Assembly (NCBI GenBank): GCA_963781665.1
Contig: CAWAGA010000002.1
Span: 2,852,001 to 2,916,000, forward strand
Length of the DNA: 64,000 nt
DNA from: JAJYIW01 sp963781665
Lineage (GTDB): Bacteria; Chloroflexota; Anaerolineae; Anaerolineales; Anaerolineaceae
Direction: 5' to 3'
Under the pieces are notes generated by a model, which worked only from the letters and a program-made list of their open reading frames with translations, was not told the origin of the DNA and did no database searches. The position numbers and the translations under genes were made by a program. Within the stretch, counting starts at the first letter, position 1. Every line of letters starts with the position of its first letter. Shown here piece after piece: positions 43,004 to 52,256 of this stretch.

Positions 43004-45598
43004 TTACGAACTTCCTTCTCTGCCTGAATCCAATCTTGAGTTCGCGTGACCTTCGCGCTTGCCTCCTTGCTCGTAGAGTTCATAAGCCCGTGTGGCAATT
43101 TGCGGTGTAAGATCGAGCTGCTTTTTAACCAATAATGGGGCTTTCGTGGGATCAAAAATCTGATAAGCGAAGAGTTTAATGCGATCAGTTGCGAAAGCCC
43201 AAATCAGAGCATAACCCCAAACAAATAACGCCAATTCCCAGCCGAGGGGCGTCATAAACACACCATAAACGGCAATCAAAGTCGCTACGGTTTGAGTGCC
43301 GAGTACGGCCACCCACAAAATCCGTGCGGGGCGGATAGACCAGAACGGGCCGCGGGTGCGTGTCAGGAAAATCGTCAGATGACCAGCTACAGATAGCATT
43401 AGATACATCAATGTCTGGAGTTGCGGATGGCCGAGGTGGAAAACACGATCGCCGAGATAAAACAAGCCAAAGGCGGCCACGGGGCCGACGAAGCCCAGGA
43501 CCGAAGCGATACCCAGTACCAGGCGCATGTTCCAGGCCTCGGGTTTATCCTTGTAATGAACCTTGTCATAGGCGATGGATAGAATAGCGCCGTCGTTGAG
43601 CAATGCCAGCATCACGATCATAACTGCAGTCACCGGATAGAAGTTAAACACCAGGATCGACAGTGTCATGAACAACAATACACGCAGCGTTTCAGCAATG
43701 CGGTAAATGGCATAGCTATTCATGCGTTGGAAGATTTTCCGGCTCTCCTTAATGGCATCGATGATCACCGATAGGCCAGACGTCAGTAGCACAATGGATG
43801 CTGCCGCCCGCGCCGCATCTGTCGCATCGGAAACAGCGATGCCGCAGTCGGCTTTTTTAAGCGCAGGGGCGTCGTTCACTCCATCGCCAGTCATACCGAC
43901 GATGTGGCCGCACTGCTGCAATACATCCACAATGTGGTATTTATGTTCGGGGAACACCTGGGCGAAGCCGTCCGCTTTCTCGATGGACTCCGCCAGCTGC
44001 GACGTCTCGTGAACCTTTGTGTCGCCAAAGCCGCTGGCATCTAAGATATTGGTGCCCAGCCCCAGTTTTACCGCGGTTTCGTGGGCGATGGCCAATGCAT
44101 CGCCTGTCACCATCTTGACGTTTACCCCCATTTTACGGGCGTCGGCGATGGTCGCTTTGGCTTCTGGGCGAGGAGGATCGAAGAGGGGTAATACGCCAGC
44201 AAACTGCCACTCGCCATCCTGATCTGCACGGGCCACGCCCAGTGAGCGGAACCCACGGACCGCAAATTCGTTGACTGCCTTCTCTATATCGGCCTTAACT
44301 TGACCAACATTAGCAGATAGCTTCAGGATCACCTGAGGTGCGCCTTTGGTCACCTTGAATTCCTTTCCATCGGAACCCTTGATGGTGGCTTCGGTGCGTT
44401 TATGCACCGGGTCGAACGGCTGGAAATGGACCACCTCGTAGCCTTTCAATTCCTGATCGTTCTTCAGACCACCGATCACGGCCAGGTCGATGGTGTCCTT
44501 GTCTTCCGCCCGCGAAGCCAATGCGGCCCAAAGGATGACCTGATCGGCAGGGATATTATTCACGCTGAATGGATCACCCAGTGTTAGCTCGTTCTGGGTC
44601 AATGTGCCTGTTTTGTCGGAGCATAGAATATCCACCCCTGCCAATTCCTCGATGGCTGCCAGGCGAGTCACAATTACCTCTTTCTTAGCCAGCAGGCGGG
44701 CACCGACCGCCATGGTCACGGAAAGCACCGTGGGCATTGCCACGGGAATTGCAGCCACGGTCAGCACCAGGGCAAACTGCAACGTGGTGAGAAGGGGGTC
44801 ACCGCGGAAGAGAGAAACGGTAATTATGATTACCACCAGAGCCACCGCGAGGATGATCAGGTAATCGCCTATCTTCAGCACAGCTCGCTGAAAATGACTG
44901 ACAGTGTGTGCTTCCTGCACCAGTTGGGCGGTTTTACCGAAGTAGGTGTTTGAACCGGTGGCGTACACCATGGCATCGATTTCGCCCTGGCGGATGATTG
45001 AACCCGAAAACACCGCCTCGCCAGGTTTGCGCGTGGCAGGCAGCGATTCGCCGGTCAATGCCGACTGGTCCACCTCCACCGAGTCGCCCTCCAATAAGCG
45101 TGCGTCTGCCGGCACAATGTCGCCCAGACGCACGCGGATGACATCTCCAGGGACCAATTCACGCGCAGCCGGGTTGATCCACTTCCCGTCCCGTTTCACT
45201 CTGGCTTTGACCGCCAGTTTAGCCTTAAGGGCTTCAATGGCGTTGCCTGCCTGGTGTTCCTCCCAGAACCCGACTACGGCGTTGGCCAGGAGCAGTAGGA
45301 GGATAATGCCAAAGTCCGGCCAATGCTGGGCCACCGCTGAAAGGATCACAGCTGCTTCGATCATCCACGGAATTGGACCCCAAAAATAGGAGAGGAATTT
45401 CAGGAGTGAATTGGTTTTCTTTTCTTCAATCTCGTTAGGCCCATATTGGGTCAACCGTTTCTGCGCCTCGGCCTGACTGAGACCATCCGGAGACGACCCT
45501 AATTTTTTTTCCACTTCTGCCAGGGGCAGGGATTTTAGATCTTCCTCTGCATCAGGCTTCAATTCAGGAACCTTGGGTTGGTCGGTTTTGGGTTCCAT
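43004..45598 (-). CDS. P3A-type plasma-membrane H+-ATPase
   Basis: Proton-exporting P-type ATPase, 864 aa. The start at ATG 45598 follows AAAGGAG. Motifs in order: actuator ALTGESLPATRKPG, helix-4 PVAMPTVLSVTM, phosphorylated D328 in CSDKTGTLTQNEL, KGAPQVIL, and MTGDGVNDAPALKKADCGIA. Helix M6 has LNDGAILSIAYDKV as in plant and fungal H+-ATPases. The N-terminal about 30 residues are a Lys/Pro/Glu-rich stretch (KVPELKPDAEEDL) similar to the tails of AtpD and AtpF. It is intact and directly upstream of the N-ATPase operon on the same strand, so the cell would have two ATP-driven pumps encoded together. Confidence 0.93.
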   Translation of the reverse strand: MEPKTDQPKVPELKPDAEEDLKSLPLAEVEKKLGSSPDGLSQAEAQKRLTQYGPNEIEEKKTNSLLKFLSYFWGPIPWMIEAAVILSAVAQHWPDFGIILLLLLANAVVGFWEEHQAGNAIEALKAKLAVKARVKRDGKWINPAARELVPGDVIRVRLGDIVPADARLLEGDSVEVDQSALTGESLPATRKPGEAVFSGSIIRQGEIDAMVYATGSNTYFGKTAQLVQEAHTVSHFQRAVLKIGDYLIILAVALVVIIITVSLFRGDPLLTTLQFALVLTVAAIPVAMPTVLSVTMAVGARLLAKKEVIVTRLAAIEELAGVDILCSDKTGTLTQNELTLGDPFSVNNIPADQVILWAALASRAEDKDTIDLAVIGGLKNDQELKGYEVVHFQPFDPVHKRTEATIKGSDGKEFKVTKGAPQVILKLSANVGQVKADIEKAVNEFAVRGFRSLGVARADQDGEWQFAGVLPLFDPPRPEAKATIADARKMGVNVKMVTGDALAIAHETAVKLGLGTNILDASGFGDTKVHETSQLAESIEKADGFAQVFPEHKYHIVDVLQQCGHIVGMTGDGVNDAPALKKADCGIAVSDATDAARAAASIVLLTSGLSVIIDAIKESRKIFQRMNSYAIYRIAETLRVLLFMTLSILVFNFYPVTAVMIVMLALLNDGAILSIAYDKVHYKDKPEAWNMRLVLGIASVLGFVGPVAAFGLFYLGDRVFHLGHPQLQTLMYLMLSVAGHLTIFLTRTRGPFWSIRPARILWVAVLGTQTVATLIAVYGVFMTPLGWELALFVWGYALIWAFATDRIKLFAYQIFDPTKAPLLVKKQLDLTPQIATRAYELYEQGGKREGHANSRLDSGREGSS

Positions 45599-45780
45599 AA
45601 TAGATATTCTCCTTTCTTTGGTATGACACAAAAGAGAGTTGCGTAATACGTATAATCCTGCTCATATACTTTCCATCGCAGCACTGTATTCTCCTCGGTG
45701 CGCAGCCCGGTTGCACCTGGCTCGATGAACCAGAGCCTGCTGTTCGACCCAAACGTAGGCAGGTTCACCTTTCCAAATCT

Positions 45781-45930
45781 CTAAAGCGGGTTGTTATATG
45801 GCGTGAGCAAACGAAAACGCCAGCACCCAGGGAAGGCGGGATCCCAAAATGGGCAGGCCGTCTTTACGATCAACCATTCCTCGTCGGTGGGAATGGTTAC
45901 TAACCTAAGGCGTATTCTCTTCGAGGAAGT
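45781..45930 (-). pseudogene. acetate kinase C-terminal fragment
   Basis: The frame reads LVTIPTDEEWLIVKTAC, corresponding to the intact ackA end VTVHVMHTDEEWMIAKMVC in this window, and stops at 45781. No other acetate kinase sequence adjoins it. It sits between the PRC-barrel gene and the H+-ATPase gene, whose own upstream region is about 180 bp and otherwise unrecognised. Confidence 0.5.
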
Positions 45931-45962
45931 CAAGCATACGAGCATTCCTTTATAGGTTTGAT

Positions 45963-46733
45963 TTAACGGGAGTGTTTCCCGTCAGCCGGTTCATCGACCC
46001 AGTATGCCTGGCGATTGTAATGTCGATGCAGCTTGGTCTCATAATCCCGGGTTAATAGAGACTCCTCCGAGTATTCTGGAGATTGCTTGATGGTATCGCG
46101 GCTAAGATTGACGAAGACTTTCGACTCAGGCCAACTGATGCTTTCAATCCATTTTGGCGAAACCAGGACCTTTTTTCCCGGCCACCAATTATGAGTCTCG
46201 ACGATCAGGTAACGAATCGTCCAGGTCTCATCATCGACTATAAAATCCTCGACATGGCCAACCTCACCATCTGAAGCCTGGATGTGATGGCCATTTACAT
46301 CGTGAGTGCTGCGTAAATGTGAATCCCACTTTTTCCCCCCCTGGTTGGTTGGTTTCCATTTTTTCTTGTCGCGCAAAATGTTGGGATAAGGTCCCCACAC
46401 ATATAGGCCGTTCCAATAGACCGGCCATCCATAATACCCATAGTAGGCTTCCTCATATTGTCGCGAGACGGGCATATCAGCGTTTAATGATGGGCTGTCC
46501 TCGATCTGTTTTTTGTTTAAATTGACTTTGATATGTTGCTCATCTTTATTCACGGCGACAAGGGCATAAGGGGAAATCAACACCTGCTTACCCGTTAGCC
46601 AATCTCCTGTGTCGGCGACCAAATAGCGAATCGTCCAGTGGTGGTCATCGAAGAAGAACTCTTTGACTTTGCCTATTTCCCCATCGAGGCTGTGCAATTT
46701 ATAACCTTGTAATGTTTTGACTTTGTCTAACAT
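45963..46733 (-). CDS. two-domain PRC-barrel protein (long type)
   Basis: 256 aa with two PRC-barrel domains of the same type: residues about 8-85 (LDGEIGKVKEFFFDDHHWTI then LVADTGDWL) and about 150-225 (SDGEVGHVEDFIVDDETWTI then LIVETHNWW). A Tyr/Trp-rich hinge joins them (YYGYYGWPVYWNG). This is a different subfamily from the 212-aa copies. AAGAAGG precedes the start; the gene follows ackA by 30 bp in the same direction and probably shares its transcript. The role is unknown; the family is often found in stress islands. Confidence 0.85.
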   Translation of the reverse strand: MLDKVKTLQGYKLHSLDGEIGKVKEFFFDDHHWTIRYLVADTGDWLTGKQVLISPYALVAVNKDEQHIKVNLNKKQIEDSPSLNADMPVSRQYEEAYYGYYGWPVYWNGLYVWGPYPNILRDKKKWKPTNQGGKKWDSHLRSTHDVNGHHIQASDGEVGHVEDFIVDDETWTIRYLIVETHNWWPGKKVLVSPKWIESISWPESKVFVNLSRDTIKQSPEYSEESLLTRDYETKLHRHYNRQAYWVDEPADGKHSR

Positions 46734-46763
46734 AGTAATCCCTTCTTTCTATGAACTTTTTAT

Positions 46764-47987
46764 TTATTGGTATGCCGCGCCAAGGTCGAGTACGCTGCAG
46801 ACCATCTTTGCGATCATCCATTCCTCATCCGTGTGCATGACGTGGACGGTGACCCGGCTGGACTCGGTGGAAATCACAGCGGAACTGGCCACATTTTGTT
46901 TTTCTTCTAGTTTGATCCCAAGAAATTCCAACCCATCACAAATCCGAGCCCGGATGATGGGCACGTTCTCCCCGATGCCACCGGCAAACACCAGCGTATC
47001 CACCCCCCCCAACGCCGCCGAGAAAGCGCCGATCCATTTCTTAACCTGATAGCAGAACAGCGCAACCGCTTCAGCTGCCCGCACATCATCTGGCTCGCGC
47101 GTGAGCAAGTCGTGCATGTCAGAACTGGTTTCTGAGATACCCAGTAACCCTGATTGGAAATTGACCATTTCATTGAATTTTTTCGCGGTGACGCCCTCGA
47201 TCCGTTCCAGGTACCAAACCAAGCCGGGATCCAGATCGCCGGAGCGGGTGCTCATAGGAATTCCCCCGGTCGGCGTGAGACCCATGCTGGTATCCATAGA
47301 TTTGCCCCCGTAGACTGCCGCCAGGCTGGCCCCATTGCCCAGGTGAGCTAGAATGACGCGACCATTCGCCGCTTGCGGCCCATCCAGGCGCGCCAGTTCC
47401 TCCAGCAGAAATGCATAAGATAATCCATGAAATCCATACCGCCGTACACCGTCAGCTTCGTAGCGCCGCGGGATCGGTAACAACTGTGCCACCCGCGGCA
47501 TATCGTGGTGAAAAGCCGTATCAAAACACGCTACCTGGGGCAGGTCAGGAAATCGTCTTTGAAAGGCTTCGGTCAACAGGATCTCTTCCGGTAGATGTTC
47601 GGGATCGAACGGCTGAAGCTGGTGTAATTCTTCGACCATTTCCTTGGTGATTTTCTGCGGTTCGCTGTACTTCGGTCCCCCATGTACCACGCGATGCCCC
47701 ACCGCGGTCAACTCCCCCCGCTGGATGCGTTCCTCAATCCAATCCATCAGCAACTCAACTGCCACCGTGTGGTTGGGGGCAGTCACTGACCGGGTGAAGT
47801 TGTCAGTCTTGTTCATGCCTTTTGCCATAAACGTCGCATCCGGCAGTCCAATCCGATCGATGCTGCCAGCCAAAATACGCCGGAGCGAGGCGCCGGCTTC
47901 GAACAGCGCGAACTTGATGCTCGACGAACCGCCATTGATGGTCAGGATAAATGGGTTAGCTGTTTTCATGGATGACTTCTCCGTCAT
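46764..47987 (-). CDS. ackA: acetate kinase
   Basis: Transfers phosphate between acetyl phosphate and ADP (ATP synthesis) or the reverse, 407 aa. Both ASKHA signatures are present: ILTINGGSSSIKFALFE and GHRVVHGGPKY, with FDTAFHHDMP and GLTPTGGIPMSTRSGDLDPG for substrate binding. The start at 47987 has AAAGG upstream; an alternative ATG six codons on is possible. No pta or phosphoketolase gene is visible in the window to supply acetyl phosphate. It lies downstream of the sugar transporter and upstream of the PRC gene, all on the minus strand. Confidence 0.95.
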   Translation of the reverse strand: MTEKSSMKTANPFILTINGGSSSIKFALFEAGASLRRILAGSIDRIGLPDATFMAKGMNKTDNFTRSVTAPNHTVAVELLMDWIEERIQRGELTAVGHRVVHGGPKYSEPQKITKEMVEELHQLQPFDPEHLPEEILLTEAFQRRFPDLPQVACFDTAFHHDMPRVAQLLPIPRRYEADGVRRYGFHGLSYAFLLEELARLDGPQAANGRVILAHLGNGASLAAVYGGKSMDTSMGLTPTGGIPMSTRSGDLDPGLVWYLERIEGVTAKKFNEMVNFQSGLLGISETSSDMHDLLTREPDDVRAAEAVALFCYQVKKWIGAFSAALGGVDTLVFAGGIGENVPIIRARICDGLEFLGIKLEEKQNVASSAVISTESSRVTVHVMHTDEEWMIAKMVCSVLDLGAAYQ

Positions 47988-48034
47988 TTTATAACCTTTA
48001 GAAAATTACGCATACTTTCCGCTTTGCCATGCTT

Positions 48035-49405
48035 TCATAATTCTCGTGGGTGCTTACCTGCTCGCCAGTGGGCTTCAATCTCTTCGAGGCTTCGCCCCTT
48101 AGTTTCCGGCACCAGGAAAAATGCAAAGAACCATGCCCCGATGCTGATGATCCCATACAACCAGAATGTTGCGGATTTACCCATGATTTGGGTGAGGGTC
48201 AAAAACGACAACGCTACGATCAAGTTAAAGCTCCAATTGGCAGCTGTCCCAACGCTCATGGCACGACCTCGGATACTCAACGGGTAGATCTCCGAGAGAA
48301 TCAGCCAGAAAACTGGGCCGAGTCCCACAGCAAATGAACCGACGTATAACATGAGGCTGAGCACCGCAATCCATCCCAGGCTACCAGACAATTGAGGAAA
48401 CGAAAACGCTAGCCCCAACACGAGCAAACTCAGCGCCATTCCCGCCAGGCTGACTAATAAAAGTGGTCGCCGCCCAACCCGGTCGATCAGCTGCATAGCC
48501 ACTATTGTCAAGATGACATTGACAACTCCGACTCCAACGCTGGCCAGGATCGCCACCGATGCGGAAGATAAGCCGGCGAAGCTGAAAATTGTCGGGGCAT
48601 AATAGATGACCGTGTTGATGCCGGTAATTTGCTGCGCGATGGCCAGTCCAACACCTACGATCATTGCCGGTCGCAGGGCCGGACTGAGAAGTTCAGACCA
48701 GTGTCCCTTCTGCTGCGCTACGCTGTGCCGAATCTCGCTGAACTCGCTCTCCACCCGTTTCGGGCCACGAATTCGTTTCAGTATGGCTCGGGCTTGATCC
48801 AAGTGTCCGCGACCGATAAGCCATCGCGGGCTGTCGGGAATAAACATCAATCCGACACCAAATGCAACCGCCGGGATCACCGCCAGCGCAAACATCCAGC
48901 GCCACGCCTGGGATCCTGCAAATACGTAATCGATGCCATAGGAGATGACGATACCACTGGTGAGGGCAATTTGATTAATCGAAACGAGCTTTCCACGAAT
49001 CTCAACCGGTGCAATTTCAGAAATGTAAAGAGGTGCGACAAACGAAGCGATGCCGATGGCAAAACCGGCAACAACCCGGGCAGCAACCAGCCATACCATA
49101 CCCGGCGACAAAGCCGCCCCCATAGCGCCCAAAACAAATACAAGCGCAGCGATAATCAATAATTTCCGGCGTCCAAGGCGGTCTGCCAGGCTTCCTCCGA
49201 CAACCGCGCCAATCAGCGATCCTAGTAAGACCGAACTGACAACCATTTCCTCCAGGCCTGGAGTAAGAGAGAAATCTTTCTGGATGAAAAGGATCGCCCC
49301 CGAGATAACACCGATGTCATAACCGAAAAGCATACCACCCAACGCCGAGATGACAGTAGCAAGATAGACAAATCGTTTTCCATCCGCCTTAGTGTTGTTT
49401 TTCAT
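48035..49405 (-). CDS. MFS sugar/H+ symporter
   Basis: 456 aa, 12 membrane helices. Sugar-porter signatures are present: GYDIGVISGAI in helix 1, DRLGRRKLLI in loop 2-3, the QQITGINTVIYYAP motif in helix 7, DRVGRRPLLL, and PETKGRSLEEIE at the C-terminus. Probable substrate is a hexose or pentose taken up with protons (family XylE/GalP/AraE). The start at ATG 49405 follows AAAGGAG and overlaps the corrected end of the GH15 chimera. It would feed the sugar-phosphate enzymes of the island; no sugar kinase is seen here. Confidence 0.9.
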   Translation of the reverse strand: MKNNTKADGKRFVYLATVISALGGMLFGYDIGVISGAILFIQKDFSLTPGLEEMVVSSVLLGSLIGAVVGGSLADRLGRRKLLIIAALVFVLGAMGAALSPGMVWLVAARVVAGFAIGIASFVAPLYISEIAPVEIRGKLVSINQIALTSGIVISYGIDYVFAGSQAWRWMFALAVIPAVAFGVGLMFIPDSPRWLIGRGHLDQARAILKRIRGPKRVESEFSEIRHSVAQQKGHWSELLSPALRPAMIVGVGLAIAQQITGINTVIYYAPTIFSFAGLSSASVAILASVGVGVVNVILTIVAMQLIDRVGRRPLLLVSLAGMALSLLVLGLAFSFPQLSGSLGWIAVLSLMLYVGSFAVGLGPVFWLILSEIYPLSIRGRAMSVGTAANWSFNLIVALSFLTLTQIMGKSATFWLYGIISIGAWFFAFFLVPETKGRSLEEIEAHWRAGKHPREL

Positions 49406-50100
49406 CCATCTCACTCCTTTCAGCAGAAACAGGTTCTTCCCGATGGAAAGAGCCGACGAGAACATTTAAAGTCCTTGCCTTCCCAATGATCAGCGTCTGG
49501 CCAGTAGAATGTGAATTTGATCTGCTTTCCTTCGGGAAGCGAATTAGTCGAGAGATCAGCAATTTGAATCCCCAGCCCCGCATCGTGTAGCTTTAGGTCC
49601 TGGCTAGTTTTCCAATCGTTGGCTGTCCAATGAATGACAGCTGGAGGCATTAACTCGATGCGCAGGATTTTACCTGCAGGCAGCGAGCGAATCTTGTGGT
49701 TATATCGCCACACTATGTGCGGGGACATAATTTTCTCGATCAGATAGCGTTGGACGGTTTGCAGCGGCAGGTCGAAGAGCCTCCCTTCGCGCAGAGAGTG
49801 TTGTAGCTTGAGATATTCGGCATGCGCCCACACCAGCGGCATGCCCGAACCGGAAGGCTGACCAAAATGAAGTCCGCGTTCCGGTATGTCCTGGGTGTCC
49901 CAGGCTTGTTCAGGAATCAGGCCGCCTGCGTTGGAGAAGGTTTCCAACGCAGTCAGAAGTTGTTTTGCGTTCTCGACCCGGCTTGCCGCTAGTTCGTCGT
50001 GCGCCCACCCGTCGGTGAGCAGGACGCCGCCAATATCCAGAAACAACGGCTTGATCGGGTATACTTTTTTTATTTGACCTCCGTTAATGCGGGCAGCCAT
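49389..50100 (-). pseudogene. HAD hydrolase head / GH15 glucoamylase tail chimera
   Basis: The first about 43 residues are a HAD N-terminus (LFLDIGGVLLTDGWAHDELA), nearly the same as in the HAD gene at 27665. They pass in frame into the C-terminal part of a GH15 glucan 1,4-alpha-glucosidase: GGLIPEQAWDTQDIPERGL, GSGMPLVWAHAEYLKL, and a beta domain ending HWEGKDF. A one-base shift near 49450 then moves the last 25 residues (NVLVGSFHREEP) to another frame that ends at 49389. Catalytic parts of both proteins are lost. It follows glgX by 5 bp, which fits an original glycogen-degradation operon. Confidence 0.82.
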
Positions 50101-50105
50101 CTGAG

Positions 50106-52256
50106 TCAGTCTATTCCTCGAGCCATAAGTATGGCGCTAGATTGAGGGGTTAAGTGGTAAGTATGTGGATCTTCCCAAACCGGATCTTCATCCGGTGTAA
50201 AAAGATCTTGTGGCGCTTCACGAGAGGTGTCAACCGCCAGATGCCACCGTGAACCCGGCAATTCAGGGGGCAAACTGAACTCGACCGCAACGGCGCCAGC
50301 ATTAAACATCAGATAAAGCGCGTGCTGCTCACCCTCATGGATCAAACAGGCAAAATGTTTTTCTTTCGGGTCGGTCCAATTGGGTAATCCTCCTTGTGGG
50401 CCAAACCAACTAATCTCAGCGTCCGTGTAGAACTGCTCCTTACTCAGAATCGGATGGGAACGCCGAAAAGCGATCATGCCACAGGTGAAGCGGTGAATTT
50501 CCTTGTTCTGTTCCAGGAGGCTCCAGTCATACCAGCTCGTTGCGTTGTCCTGGCAGTAGGCATTGTTATTGCCACCTTGGGTACGACGAAATTCATCCCC
50601 ACCGAGTATCATCGGTATACCGCGGGAAATCAACAATGTCAAGAGGAAGTTCTTGATCTGTCTTTTCCGTAAGGTCTCGAGAGTGGGATCTGCTGACTCG
50701 CCTTCAATACCATAGTTCGTGCTAAAGTTGAAGTCGGTCCCATCATGGTTGTTCTCTCCGTTAGCCTCATTGTGCTTGTCGCGATAGCTTACCAGGTCGT
50801 TCAAGGTGAAACCGTCGTGGCAGGTGACGAAGTTGATGCTGCCCTCAGGGCCTTTGCCTGAGGTGGTATAGATGTCTGCGCTACCGCAGATGCGGCTGGC
50901 AAATAAACCGAGCATCCCATCATCGCCGCGCCAGAACCGCCTGACGTCATCCCGGTACCGGCCGTTCCACTCAGCCCAACGCTTCTCAGAAAAACTACCC
51001 ACCTCGTACGCTCCAGCGGCATCCCACGCCTCAGCAATGATTTTTACGTCTCTCAAGATTGGATCTTCAGCGATCCGTTCGAGAAGAGGGGCATTGGCCA
51101 GGAGCTTGCCGGAACTGCCACGTCCAAGCACCGCGGCCAGGTCAAAACGAAATCCATCGACATGCATCTCCACCACCCAGTAGCGCAGCGCAGTCAAGAT
51201 GTAATCCCGCACCACGGGATGATTGGCATTGATGGTATTACCAGTACCTGTGAAATTCATGTAGTGACGTTTGTCAGAGGCCAGCATATAGAAAATTGTG
51301 TTTTCAATCCCACGGAAACACAAAGTTGGGCCTAATTCGGTTCCCTCCGCAGTGTGATTGAAGACTACATCCAGGATTACCTCGATTCCAGCCTGATGGA
51401 CCGCCCGTACCATTTCCTTGAACTCCAGCTTCTGCTGACCCAGTCCTCCGGAACTGCTATACGACGCTTTAGGAGCAAAGAAAGCGACGGGATCGTAACC
51501 CCAATAATTCCCAAGTGCCTGGCCTGTTTGCGGATTAATCCCTTTCACCTGGTATTCGTTGAATTCCTGCACGGGCATGAGTTCCACAGCCGTTACCCCC
51601 AATTCTTTGAAATAGGGGATCTTTTCTATCAGGCCGCGGTATGTGCCGGGATGCGCCACACCGGAGTTGGGATGGATTGTAAAGCCACGTACGTGTGTTT
51701 CATAAATGATCGTTTTCGACCAGGGATGTCTGAGCGGCTGGTCGCTAAACCAGTGGAAGTGCTCATGTGTGAACACGCATTTCGGCATAGTTCCAGCATC
51801 ATCGACATTTGAACAAACCAGGTCTTGCTCATTCGAAGACAGGTCATATCCCCGCGCAAGGCCAAAATCCCAATCCGGTAATGGCGAAATTGCGGTTGCA
51901 TATGGGTCCAGAAGCAGCTTATTGAAATTGAAACGGTGTCCTTCTTCGGGTTGGTACGGGCCATCTACCCGGTAGGCGTAGAGTTGACCGGGACGGATCC
52001 CTTCAACCCAAATATGCCACACATCACCCGTGCGGTTGTGCTTGGGGTCCAATTCAATAGCCCTGGCAGCCGTGGCATCTTCGGGATGATCAAATAACTC
52101 CAGCCAAACGTGACTGGCGTGTCGGCTGAAGAGCGCAAAGTTCACCCCTCCGCCTGTTTCCTGAGTTCCCATAGGGAGAGGAAAACCTGCCCGAACAGCA
52201 GTGTGCTCGGCGATCTTCGAGATATATTCGTGCAACTCAGGTTGAGGCGTTTTCAT
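50106..52256 (-). CDS. glgX: glycogen debranching enzyme, GlgX type
   Basis: Hydrolyses alpha-1,6 branches of limit-dextrins. An N-terminal CBM48 (residues about 15-120, GGGVNFALFSRHASHVWLEL) precedes a GH13 barrel with nucleophile D372 in GFRFDLAAVLG, acid E409 in IIAEAWDAAG, and CHDGFTLNDLVSY. Length about 716 aa is normal. ATG 52256 overlaps the phosphorylase stop (TAATG); an in-frame ATG four codons earlier is also possible. The gene is intact and belongs to pgm-glgP-glgX. Confidence 0.93.
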   Translation of the reverse strand: MKTPQPELHEYISKIAEHTAVRAGFPLPMGTQETGGGVNFALFSRHASHVWLELFDHPEDATAARAIELDPKHNRTGDVWHIWVEGIRPGQLYAYRVDGPYQPEEGHRFNFNKLLLDPYATAISPLPDWDFGLARGYDLSSNEQDLVCSNVDDAGTMPKCVFTHEHFHWFSDQPLRHPWSKTIIYETHVRGFTIHPNSGVAHPGTYRGLIEKIPYFKELGVTAVELMPVQEFNEYQVKGINPQTGQALGNYWGYDPVAFFAPKASYSSSGGLGQQKLEFKEMVRAVHQAGIEVILDVVFNHTAEGTELGPTLCFRGIENTIFYMLASDKRHYMNFTGTGNTINANHPVVRDYILTALRYWVVEMHVDGFRFDLAAVLGRGSSGKLLANAPLLERIAEDPILRDVKIIAEAWDAAGAYEVGSFSEKRWAEWNGRYRDDVRRFWRGDDGMLGLFASRICGSADIYTTSGKGPEGSINFVTCHDGFTLNDLVSYRDKHNEANGENNHDGTDFNFSTNYGIEGESADPTLETLRKRQIKNFLLTLLISRGIPMILGGDEFRRTQGGNNNAYCQDNATSWYDWSLLEQNKEIHRFTCGMIAFRRSHPILSKEQFYTDAEISWFGPQGGLPNWTDPKEKHFACLIHEGEQHALYLMFNAGAVAVEFSLPPELPGSRWHLAVDTSREAPQDLFTPDEDPVWEDPHTYHLTPQSSAILMARGID

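Noticed and set aside
45559..45768. minus-strand frame upstream of the H+-ATPase gene
   Set aside because: It overlaps the H+-ATPase start and ribosome site and has no family resemblance; possibly decayed sequence next to the ackA fragment.
46764..47987. Complete bifid-shunt (phosphoketolase plus acetate kinase) in this island
   Set aside because: Only acetate kinase is present; no phosphoketolase or phosphotransacetylase sequence was found in the window.
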